The translations under genes and the position numbers were made by a program. The notes below the pieces were generated by a model. The model had not been told where the DNA came from, searched no databases, and worked only from the letters and a program-made list of their open reading frames with translations. A stretch of DNA of 64,000 nucleotides, taken from Aricia agestis. Taxonomy: Eukaryota; Arthropoda; Insecta; Lepidoptera; Lycaenidae. The DNA is taken from assembly GCF_905147365.1 (NCBI RefSeq), contig NC_056428.1, forward strand, positions 14,166,001 through 14,230,000. Reading direction: 5' to 3'. Numbering within the stretch: the stretch's first letter is position 1; each line of letters starts with the position of its first letter. Shown here in pieces: positions 11,201 through 23,200 of this stretch.

Positions 11201-14200
11201 TACCAGAGCCTCTCAGAGACCCGGCACAAGAGCGCCCATGTGAGTGAGCAAGATTTTCTTCGTTTATAGGTTCTGTAGGTAATTTTCTTTTTGACAATAC
11301 TAAAGTCTCGTTGAAAACTGAAGTAAAATGATGCTCGAGTCGAGAAGCAACAAAATTAAAAAATTGGCCAAGTGCGAGTCGAATTCGCGCAAGAGGTTTC
11401 CGTACCATTATAGAGCAAGATTAAAAATTAAGAGAAAAATTGTATTTTTTGTATGGGAGCCCCCTTAAGTTTTTATTTTATTTTAATATTATTATTAAAT
11501 ATTAAAGTACACATACAACTTAGGACTTTGTGAAAATTACTGTCATTATTGATATAGAGCAAAAAAGGCCAAAAAAATCACGTTTCTTGTATGGGAGCCC
11601 CCCTTAAATATTATTTTATATTGTTTTTAGTATTTGTTGTTAAAGCGGCTACAGATATAGGGTCCCGTTTTTACCCTTTGGGTACGGAACCCTAAAAACC
11701 GAACTTTGTTGCAGCTCCGAGCGAACAAAGGGATTAGCCTTTGCCAAAAACAAAAACGGTAAAGGTTCCTTCTATTATTTAATGATGATGATGTATCCTG
11801 AAACTTCGTAACACAGAAGTTCATGTATCTAAGATGTTATTTTTTGCCGTGATAAAAACTATCCTATCATGGAGACGGATTGAGTCCGGAATGGTCCCAG
11901 AACTCATTTATTCTAATCCAGCCTTTTCCAAAGTGGGTGATAACGCGCCCTTGTGAGTTGTGGGACGCTGAAGGTCTAAAGGGGGGCGGTGTGGGACCCA
12001 GAAAAAAATGGGGGCAAAGCTTGGGAGGGTGATTTATTTCATCTGGACGCATTTTAAATTGAAACAAGACGGGCGCTAAAACATAATCTTTTCTCAAAGT
12101 GGGCTGTGGACAAAATAAGTTTGAGAGCCCCTGTTCTAATCAGTTTAAATTTCTATACAGCCCATTATTTTAAGTAGCTTGGCTCTACAGTGCTCTATAG
12201 TTTCTAGTAATTTATCGTTTTTCTTCAAAACTATGTAATATTTGTAACTATAACGTGAGTTTATTACACTATCAAACGCACTGTTGTTCATAAAACTCAT
12301 ATAAACTTATACAAACATTAAATATACATTTTATTGGAAATATAAAATACTAGGAAATGCCGTATATTTACATAACTTCAATAATATTTACGTCTCTATA
12401 TAAATATGACATCATGTAATGGAAATGTTATAAAATTTTATTTGGGGCGTGTCAAAATACTTTACTACAGTGTACCATCGAGGAAGTTGATTCCTATGCA
12501 ATTGACAGACCAACGTTATTTGATCGAATATGTCAATTCAATGTTAATTGTGATCTGTCAGCTGGGTTTGACGTAACGCAACCAAACTACTTAGGTTAGG
12601 TTTGCATAGGAATCAACTTCTCTGATAGTACCATAGAGTAAACATTATAGCAAGCTATAGAGTGCTTCTAACAAGGTATGAACTGTAAGCACGAGTGTGA
12701 ACATATTTTCCTATAAGCGTCTTACGATGGCGCATGGAACATCACTAGACTTGCGTTATACGTTTGACAAGTATCTATAGAACTTCTGCTTACGATCGGC
12801 ACAACGGGGAACGAGCGATGCGCGCGCTCTATAGCTTGCTAATGTATACTCTAAGGATAGTACTTAATAGCATTCTGCTTCACACCATGTCAAAACGAAA
12901 GAGGTAATGTGATACTATCACGTTACCTCTTTCGTTTTTCATATAAATGAATGAGAAGACATGACATTTTAACAAGCTGTTAGCACTAACAGACATTGGT
13001 GAAATTGAGATTTAATATTTTAATTATTTATTACACATTTTAAATACCTCGATCGTGGGAATCGCAGACACAATAGAGATCAATTCTTATGCGGCAGCCG
13101 GCTGCCGCTTGATTGATGGGTTAAAACACATTCATGATAATATAGGAACATTGAAAACATTTTGTCCTCTCGGTAGGATTCGAACCCGCGACCCCCGGCT
13201 TAAGCATGATTGAGATAATCGACTAAGCCACAGCTATCGACTTTTTAATCAGAAGTTCCCAAACAGTTATGAAAATATTTTTATACATAAAATTCGAGGA
13301 CTCTCTACAGAATAGGTTGCCAGATATTAATTAAGTGTATCTATGATTAGCACCGCGTCGGAACAACACTCAAAATTGGCTGGTCCGCGGGCGCACGTAT
13401 CATAATACTTATTATGAATTATAGGTCAGGCGCGGAGCGGTTAATCTACCTATATCTATTTTCCGAGTATTATATAGATATTACGCACAACTTGGTTAAG
13501 TTTTCAAAATTTTATTAATTTTTTACACAATATTTCTTCTTTACTAATTTAACACCGTTCATGTCCTAAAGTGTATTTTTGGCGTCGGAACTTTTTTAAA
13601 GTGTGTAACCAGTTTTCTTATTTACAATCGGTATGAAAGCGCCTACCGCACAATCACAGACTTCCTTCTCCGAAGACGTATTCCCATCATAAACTACACC
13701 GCAAACGGCACAGCAAAAGGGGCAGGTTCTATTGAGAATGTTAAATACATAATCAAATGGGGATTGGCGGTAACACAACGCAGAACGCGCCTCATCACAA
13801 CGCATTGATGATGAATAAGAAATAGATAAAGTCCATACTTATACTTCATATTATTATAAATGCGAAAATGTGTGTCTGTTTGTCTGGTTTTTTTCTTTGT
13901 AATTTCCCCCGTACGTAATACAGGTCAATTTCTACATAGGTTTGCCTGATTACATTAGATCTGATAATATTATTTTACTAATGTTGGGTAGCACCAGGGG
14001 CGTGGTTAAAGTTAAAGTTATGGCTATAGTTAAGGCTAAATTTAACCTTAACTTTAACCGGAGAAATTGACAGATGACAGCTGGTCCAATAAGGTTATAA
14101 ATGAACGTGGGCGGGGGCGCTGCTGGTAAAGGATAACTGTCAAAAATGGCGTTTTTGTATGATGACAGCGTTAGTTTATTTTTTCGCCACGTGCATTTAA

Positions 14201-17200
14201 AACCTTGTCGAGTTCTATGGTTATGGTTAAATATGGCGTCTTAATGGCGTCCATTTTTAACTTTAACCAAAGATTTGACATTTTGCGTACTTTTTAGGGT
14301 TCCGTAAGGGTAAAAAAGGGGCCGTATTACTGAGACTTCGATGTCTGTCCGTGTGTCTGTCCGTCTGTATGTCCGTCTGTCTGTCTGTCTGTTTGTCTGT
14401 CCGTCTGTCTGTCCGTCTGTCTGTCTGTCTCCAGGCCGTAACTCAAGAATGGTAATAGCTAGAGAGTTGAAATTTTCACAGATTATGTATATTTGTTGCC
14501 GCTATAGCAACAAATACTAAAAACAAAATAAAATTAATAAACCCATACAACAAACGTATTTTTTTTGCTTTTTTTGCTCTATATCAATTAAGAAAAAACA
14601 CCTTTGTGCTTACTTCGTAGTGTTAATTAGCAGTCAACTCTTACTTGTATTGTGTAAATGGACTTTGGTAGCAATTTTAGTATATTGTAATTTGTATAGA
14701 ACAACCAACTCTTAACGATGCAATGCTAAGTGCTAACATTATTGTATGATCAGTCAGCCAGAATATTAAGCAAGCACAACCAATCTGTAACAATCTACTG
14801 TCAACAAACCGTATTTAAATCTTGCCTAATCTACTCACAGGTAAATGTAGCCTACAGCTATCTATTTGAATTTTGATACAAATGTATGGTGCAATTTTCT
14901 TACATAGAATAACAATATTATAGAACGGACTCCTTGGTCAATTAAAGACATCAAAGAGTTGCATATTTCATGTAGCTATTCTGTAAGATTTGATTTTTGC
15001 CAAGCTATTTTCATAAATAAAGTATTTCTGTTACCGCTTCACGCTTTAACTTCAACTAGTGAATTGATTTTAATAAAAGATGATTTTATTATGTGAAGAC
15101 ATTAAGCTCTGAGAGGATGAATAGTTTTCATCCTGAAAAATGTTTTATGGTTATCGATATTTGCATATTTTCTAACCCATTTCGGCGCTAAGTTTCGCGC
15201 AACAGAAGTACGTACAGTATAAAAAATATTGAGCTCAATAATATTATAAACAAAATAATAAAGTTTAAAGATAAATCTTCCTTTTTTTTCTGCATCTAGT
15301 ATGTATTAGATCGGAGGCATACGGTATAAACTGATTGCAATATGGTCTCATCTACAATAGCAACGGTACTCAGAGTGGCCCATATCGCCTGTATTATCAT
15401 CTATTAGCCCCACATGATACGCCACATAGGCTACATTACACGTAGGCTATATTTACGATGACTCTGTAAAATCGCTCACTTTGTAATGAGCTCGCTTACT
15501 TTGTAACAGTTAACGTTACGTGCCTATATTTTATCATCATGGCTTGTACAGAGGGTTTAGCAATGACAACGTAGTATTCATAAAATCATAAATTAGATAA
15601 GATTTATGATAAATAGAATAATATTTTATTACTGCACTGTTTTCACCCTAGAGGCAGCAACATCTATATAAAACTCAAAGGTGACTGACTGACTGATTGA
15701 CATAGTGATCTATCAACGCACAGCCCAAACCACTGGACGGATCGGGCTGAAATTTGGCATGCAGGTAGATGTTATGACGTAGGCATCCGCTAAGAAAGGA
15801 TTTTGATAAATTCCAACCCCAAGGGGTTCAAATAGGGGATGAAAGTTTATTAAGTTTATATAATAATACTTTATAACGCGAGCGAAACCGCGGGCAAAAG
15901 CTCATGTTATTATAAAAACGAAAAGTTTTTTACGACGTTTGACAACGTTTCTGTCAATATTCTGATAAGATGTGTGCAATGTGCAGTACGTGTTTACTGG
16001 TTTACTCTATGTGCTAATAGCGTTCTCTGCCTTGGATTATTCTGAATTATTTATATCGAAAGCTGCCGCGTAGCATGAGAATTTTGTAAATTCATGTTAA
16101 GTAGTATTAAATAGCTGAAGACTTTTCTCAATATTATAATCAAAGTTAAGTAATATTTGTCACCAAGTGCGAGTTACTTTTCTCGATCGCCTTTGCCTTA
16201 ATTATTATGCCCCGAAGGATACAGAAAAAAAACTCTTCAAAGTCAATTTGTGGATCAAATGATGGTATTTTGGGACCATATCTAATAGCTACCTGCTACA
16301 TAGCTACTTTCTCCTGGTGTTTTTTGTCAATTCTGTGACGTGACAGCGCTGTTCTGGAATATCCCACGAACTTTACGCTTTTTATTCACTTGGAATGCGT
16401 CAAAGTTACATAACTTTATTTGGGATGCTTTATTCGGTTTTAAAAAATAAGGTTGTGGTTATTTTCCTTTTTTCCTTCACACAGTAAAGAGAGCTATGTA
16501 CTCGCTAGTCTATATCTAGTCTCGTTTTGAATTATAAATAGGGAATATTGAAAATGCTTGGACTTAGCGCCTCGTTTAATAAAAAATGTAGGTACTTACA
16601 CTTAGGTAAATTTTGTTACGGTATTTAAACCAGCAGCAAAAACAGTTTAGCTGGCTGTGTCCTACTTTGCTAAAGACTAGTCTAGACTGAACTAAAGACA
16701 CTTTGAGTTTAAAAACAAATATTTATTTTCAATTAAAGCACAAAACTATTTAATAAACAAACAGCTCACTTCTATTACATAACAATGACCTTAGCTTTTT
16801 ATTCTCAATGCCTAAGGAGACTTCGAAAGCCGGCGCTTTTGTGAAGCTTTTGATGATTAAAGCAAACATTCTAAGCTGGAACGAATCGAAAATAGTTTAC
16901 TTTTTTAAGGGCTTATAAAGGACTTAATCAAAGCTTCATTGTGTGGAGTTTGACAACTTATTTGGGCGTGACGAGGCGTTCCTTGATCGTTTAATTCTTT
17001 TTTCGAATGTCAAATAAAACTTTTTTCGTCATTGAAAGTTTGGAAGCGCCTTAAGTGGTTAAATAAAGCTTTTGAAGCTTTATTGCTCGTTAGATTATTG
17101 CTTTAAATTCCTTTTATATAGAGCCTTTCGAAATTCCAATATTAATAAAACTTTAAACATGACTTAAAATTAAGTAAAAGCCATTGTACCTAACTATTAC

Positions 17201-20200
17201 AATTTATAATTGATCACTAGCTGTCCCGGTGAACTTCGTGTCACTTTAAAACCTTCCCTGGACTTCTGCGAATATTTTAAGACTAAAATCAACACAATCC
17301 GCTCAGCCGTTTTCAAGTTTTAGCGCGACTAACACATTTGAAAATCCATTTTTATATACAAGATGTTTGGAAACAAATTTCCTCCATATTATGTTATAAG
17401 TAGAATAGGAATAGGTATACAAAAGTGTCTTTCCGTTACCTCATACCGAGCCGCTAAACCCGTTTTTATAATAATTTGGTAAGTATAGAGGGGGATTTGG
17501 AAGGGGAATTTGGTAAGTAGGGAGATATAGGGTTCTGGAATAGTAGTTTATTCCCGGTCAAAATTATTATAGTATAAAAGTTCCCGAACCGATGATAGGC
17601 ACCGTAGTATATCAACGTTCTGAAAGTATTTTCTTAAAATCTATTCAGAAATAAAATAATTTTTATTTTTTTATTATATTTTATTTGTTTATTTTTATTA
17701 TACGGTTCCTGCGCTACAACCTAATTAGGTTGTAGCGCTGGAACCGTATAATAAATCCGCAAATTCGTTCTGCTGCAATTTGCGGATTGTAGCAGATAAA
17801 CTATAACAAAATAACCTGCATCTACTATTGTTGATCTAAACTAGGTCTGTTACGTCGCAATCATCGTGAGGCTGCGACCTTGGGGGCCGGTGGCCAGTCG
17901 TGACTCGTGACCACAATCAATAGACTAGAGCTCATAGCCATGATGAGGGCTGGGTCACATTGTGTGATCATCACAATAAATCGTTTAGCTAGGCGACAAT
18001 GGTGTTTGTCTATGGTCATTTTTATAAGTGAGCCCCTAGACGATCAAGTTTATTGTGCAATATTATTGAACAATATACTTAATTGAACAATCTATTTGAC
18101 AATAAGATTGAAAGGCGCGTTCAATATTAACCCTATACGGTCAATAATATTGCATAATACGTGATATTGCGCAATAAAATTGATCGTCTATTAGACTTTT
18201 CCAGTACGTAATATTGGATTCAAAAATTTTATTAATACGTTTATTTAAGTTTGATGGATCTAAGTGTGTAGTAGAAAGAATATGTCTTCCATGACGATAA
18301 CTACGACTTTTTAATAGTTGGCCTTCAAAGGAACGTGGTCTTCTATGGTGCATGGTCGTTAAATATATTGAGCATTTAATGTGTTGCTTAATTGAAAAAA
18401 AAAATAATTTCGTTTAAGTAAAAGCAACTAAATAAATACTTGTAACTCTATTTTCAAGTTAAACGACTGATGTATAATATTGACCTTGTTTGGAGCTGTG
18501 TTCCTTGCAAGGCCATTTGGAAGAGAAGCTATGTTAAAAAGAGATTTGTAATATGATACCTCATAAAACAGAGCATTGCTTGATAATTTGTTTTCCTTAT
18601 TTATTTAGTTAATAAACGAATAATAAGCATTTTCCCGTTAGAGTGGCCTACATGGTTCATGGTCCTTACAATTAAATATTTGAGTAATTTTTATTAGAAT
18701 GTTTCTTTATTTAAGTATTACTAGAGATCGCCCAATAGTCGAAATTCGACCTTAATTTCAACGACATTAGGAGTAGTCCTAATGTCGTTGAAATTAAGGT
18801 CGAGTAGGTTGTAGAACCTACCTATGTTTTTTAAACTCTTGTCTCTGGGACTTAGCTGATCTCAGACTGACCGTGTAAGCATTGTCTAATAGTATCTCAG
18901 ATTCAATAAAAAAAACTATAATACCTTTTCAATTTTTCAACTTGCTATCAACAGACTTCAACCATAAATAAAAAGAGTATAATTCGTATGTATAGGCTTG
19001 TCATTCAAAAATGTGTCATTTCTCATGTGTGTGTGTCGTAGTGTGTGTAATGTTTTATTTGTTAAAAATATGTATGATAAAAGCATAATTTTAAAATAAT
19101 ATTAGCTCGATGCAATCCTTTATTATATAAACTATAACTGTGCAAAATTTCATGCACCCACGTTTCCCCATTTTTCGTAAAAAGGGTTATAAAGTTTTTC
19201 GTTCGCGTATAAATATTATGATGATGATGATTTACTTAAGTATTCTTCTATTTTTCTTTTTTTTATACCCTTTAATGGTAGATTCATATTCTTGTACAAG
19301 TTGTACCTGAGCTTACATTTTACCTAGATATGTAACTTTTTTTTCACTTTTCAGTCGTCAATCGCGGGCTCCTCGCAGCGTGTACTCGTACCGGAGCGGA
19401 GTGGCGCCCTCTGTCGCCTCCACACACCGCTCGAAAGTCTCCAGAAAGGTACCCACACAAACACCCCTCTACTTCCCCTACACGATTCACTAAAGGCTCC
19501 CACACAATATAACTGCGAATTCGGATCGTATCGCAAATATTACCTATATATGCGACAAAATTCATAAAAAAATACATTTTACTCGCGCACTAAAATATTG
19601 CAATAAAGGCATGTGAAACAGAGATAGCCTTATATTTTTGCGCGAGTGAAAAAGAGAAGTAGAAAATAGTTTTGCAAATATTTTTTCCTGGTATTTCCTG
19701 TATATAAAGTTAGCCAGGACAACAGGTAATTACTAATTAGTACCTCACTAGACTCATCACTCTACACTCTGCGTTTGTGCAGTACACGGAATTTTACCGT
19801 CCGGCATTCATAACTTTTACGTTTGCCATATCAAAATGTAAGAAATCGAAACGCCGGAAAAATTCCGTGTAGTGCACAAACGCCCTTAACTTGCTTTTTT
19901 CAACTTTTTCTTCAATTTTTGCAACTGAGAGCAGTTTTTTAGTGTCCAAAATATTGGAAGTGCTAATTTTGACAACCGCCTTATGGCTTATATTAGGTAT
20001 ACGAAGGGCCTGTTTCACCATTTCCTGATAAGTGCCGGATAGGCTATCCACAACTGATCTGACAGATAGAGTATGGAGTATCTGCCAGATAAGTTGTGGA
20101 TAGCCTATCCGACACAGGAAGTGGTGAATCAGCCTCTTAGTCGGTATAAAATGCTCATCATCATCACTCCAGGCTGGCGTACGCGTGGAGGCGATGGCGA

Positions 20201-23200
20201 CGCCGAACCCGCTGTGCCCATCTGTGAAGGGCATGTGCTGCCTGATGCTGCTCCTCAACCTCGGCCTCATCCTCGTCACGCTGGGCTTCGTCATCGTGCT
20301 GCAGTTCTTCGAGCCGCTGTTTGTGTGGTCAGTACTAGTTATTGGTTGGAAGTTTGATAAACCTATCGCAAAACTGGTTTTTGGCGAAGTTTGAGAAACT
20401 TTGCAATAAATGATTTGATATACTGAGTTGATAATTGTATTCCCGAGGTTATCATCGAAAGTTCTATGGAAGTAATAATCTTGATGTAGACTAGGTAAAG
20501 GTTTTGTTAGTAGTAAAATAACTAATACTTAGACTTAGGGTTGATTCAGACCGCAACGCAGGTCGCGACGCGAAGATGCATTTCTTTATATGGATTTGAC
20601 AGATTCGCAAGACGTCTCACGCAATTGAAATCTGTCAAATCCAAACAAATGATGATGGGCAAAAATGTATGGGCTCTGGTATATTGCTCAACAGAATTGG
20701 ATTCTATATTTTTAGGAAGGTATACCCATGTACATTAATGACCAATAGGGCGCTTGTCAAGATTCGTTGTACTTTTTGAGTAAAGACATGTTAAAAGTGA
20801 CATCAGCACTCATACATTTCATGCTGATAACATCACGTTACATTATAGCATGATTATTTTTAGGGTTCCGTAGTCAACAAAGAACTTATATCTTCCCTAT
20901 CCCCCTCTCCCCTACACATCAAAGGTTTTTTTTTAAATAATTGCTCTTGTCCCTGATGGATTTATGTTCTTAATACAATTTATGTAACTTTTATACAGTC
21001 TTATGTCTACACTTATCTTCTATTTATATTTTCTGTTCTGTCATCGTTACCTGCTCCGCAGTCCAAGGGTGAGCAGTATGAGGGAGGGGTTAAATTACTA
21101 CTGCGAGCGTAAATCTAAGGTGTACTGTCTAAGACAAGACATCCGTAACCTTTCTTAGCGCATAAATCTTACCACATAGACGACAAAAACTACGTCGGTA
21201 ACGTACAAGGACGTTGACTGTACATTATTTCAAAAAGTACAGTTGCTAGGGGCTGGGCGCCATATAACTTTTTTACCTACTCACTAAGAGCTATCTAATG
21301 GTATATATTTTATCTCTGTTGAGCAATATACCAAAATGCCTATGATCCTTTATGCCGCGCCGCGCCTCGCCTCGCCTCGACTCGTTGCGGGCTGAATTGA
21401 CCCATAGGGTTGATTCAGACCGCAACGCGACGCGTAGATGCATTTCTAGATTAGTATGGATTTGACAGATTCGCAAGACGTCTGACGCAATTGAAATCTG
21501 TCAAATCCATACAAATTTAGAAATCCATCTACGCGTCGCGTTGCGGTCTGAATCAACCCTTAGGGTTAACGGTCAATTCAGACCGCAACGCGACGCGTAG
21601 ATACATTTCTAAATTAGTATGGATTTGACAGATTTGCAAGACGTCTGACGCGATTGAAATCTGTCAAATCCATACAAATTTAGAAATGTATCTACGCGTC
21701 GCGTTGCGGTCTGAATCAACCCTAAGGATTTGACAGATTTCAATTGCGTGAGACGTCTTGCGAATCTGTCAAATCCATATAAATTTAGAAATGCATCTGC
21801 GCGTCGCGTTGCGGTCTGAATCAACCCTAAGGATTTGACAGATTTCAATTGCGTGAGACGTCTTGCGAATCTGTCAAATCCATATAAATTTAGAAATGCA
21901 TCTGCGCGTCGCGTTGCGGTCTGAATCAACCCTTAAACCTCAGTCAACGTGCGCAGAGCGTTTTTTATCACTTAGAACTTTGTGCCAGCGCTTTTAAAAC
22001 GTGACTCTAGAGCCGCTATCCCCAACCCGCAGCCCGCCGGGACTTTATTTGTGGCCCGCGTGATGTTAAACAATTTTGAAATTCACGCCCACTCGATTTT
22101 AGGACCTCTCCTCTTCCTTATCTATGTAAACAATATTGATAAAATAGGCCTTTGCGGTTATTTAACTTTATTTGCGGACGACACTTGTCTTTTCTACTTT
22201 GGAGCTAATATTCATGATATAATAAAACAAGTTCAAAATGATTTAAATATTCTTTCTGAATGGCTTAAGTACAACCTTTTAACAATTAATGTCGCCAAAA
22301 CATGCTACATTATATTTAGCCCGAGAAACAAAATAATTTCAGCTCATGACTCACTAATTATAGACAATACTCCTATTATAGAAAAACGCAGCGAAAAATA
22401 CTTAGGCTTGAGAATGGATAGGCGTCTTACCTGGAACAATCAAATAGATACCATAATTAATAAGTTATCATCTTTGATAGGCTCACTAATTAAAATAAAC
22501 CAATGCATTCCAACAAAACTGCGCTTTACTATTTACAACTCCCTAGTTAAATCGCACCTTCTATATCTTACTGAGGTTTGGGGCAGTGCAAATAAAACGA
22601 AATTAAATAAATTACAGAGACTCCAAAATAAAATTGTAAAAATAATATTTCGATACCCATATTTTACACCAACAACCCAAATTTACAGCGAAACTAAAAT
22701 TATGAACTTAAAACAACTATATACTTACAACACCTGTATATTAATTAGAAAAATAATCGATGGTAAAATCCAAAGTGAATTATCTTTTTCTGTAAAATCC
22801 CAAACGACTAGCCGAAGTATAAGACGCCCTAATTTATTAGTTTTACCCAAAATACGTACTAACTATGCCAAAAAAAGCATCACTTTTGAGGGAGCACAGT
22901 TATATAATAGTTTACCCGACCACATTAAAAATATAACTTCTTTTAATAGTTTTAAGCACCAGCTGTCTAAGCATGTCATTGAACACTGTTAAATCTAAGA
23001 ATGTTAAAATCTTTGTATCCTTTCCTCAGTATTTAACTTTAACAATGAATTATGTTTTATCTGTTTATTGCATAAACTTTTGTACTTAGTAATATTGTAA
23101 GTTCGAACTGTACTGATGATATAAATAATTAGTATTGTTAATGTCTTGTTCTCATGTAAGTGGATATTGTATCTTTAATGAGAATAAATTCTTTAAACCA

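Noticed and set aside
13165..13245. tRNA gene
   Set aside because: A and B boxes are present but the acceptor stem does not pair and a SINE body follows; the same head occurs at 60253-60335.
21982..22093. N-terminal extension of the LINE frame at 22094
   Set aside because: These codons lie in the hAT MITE that the LINE interrupted, so they are chance read-through.
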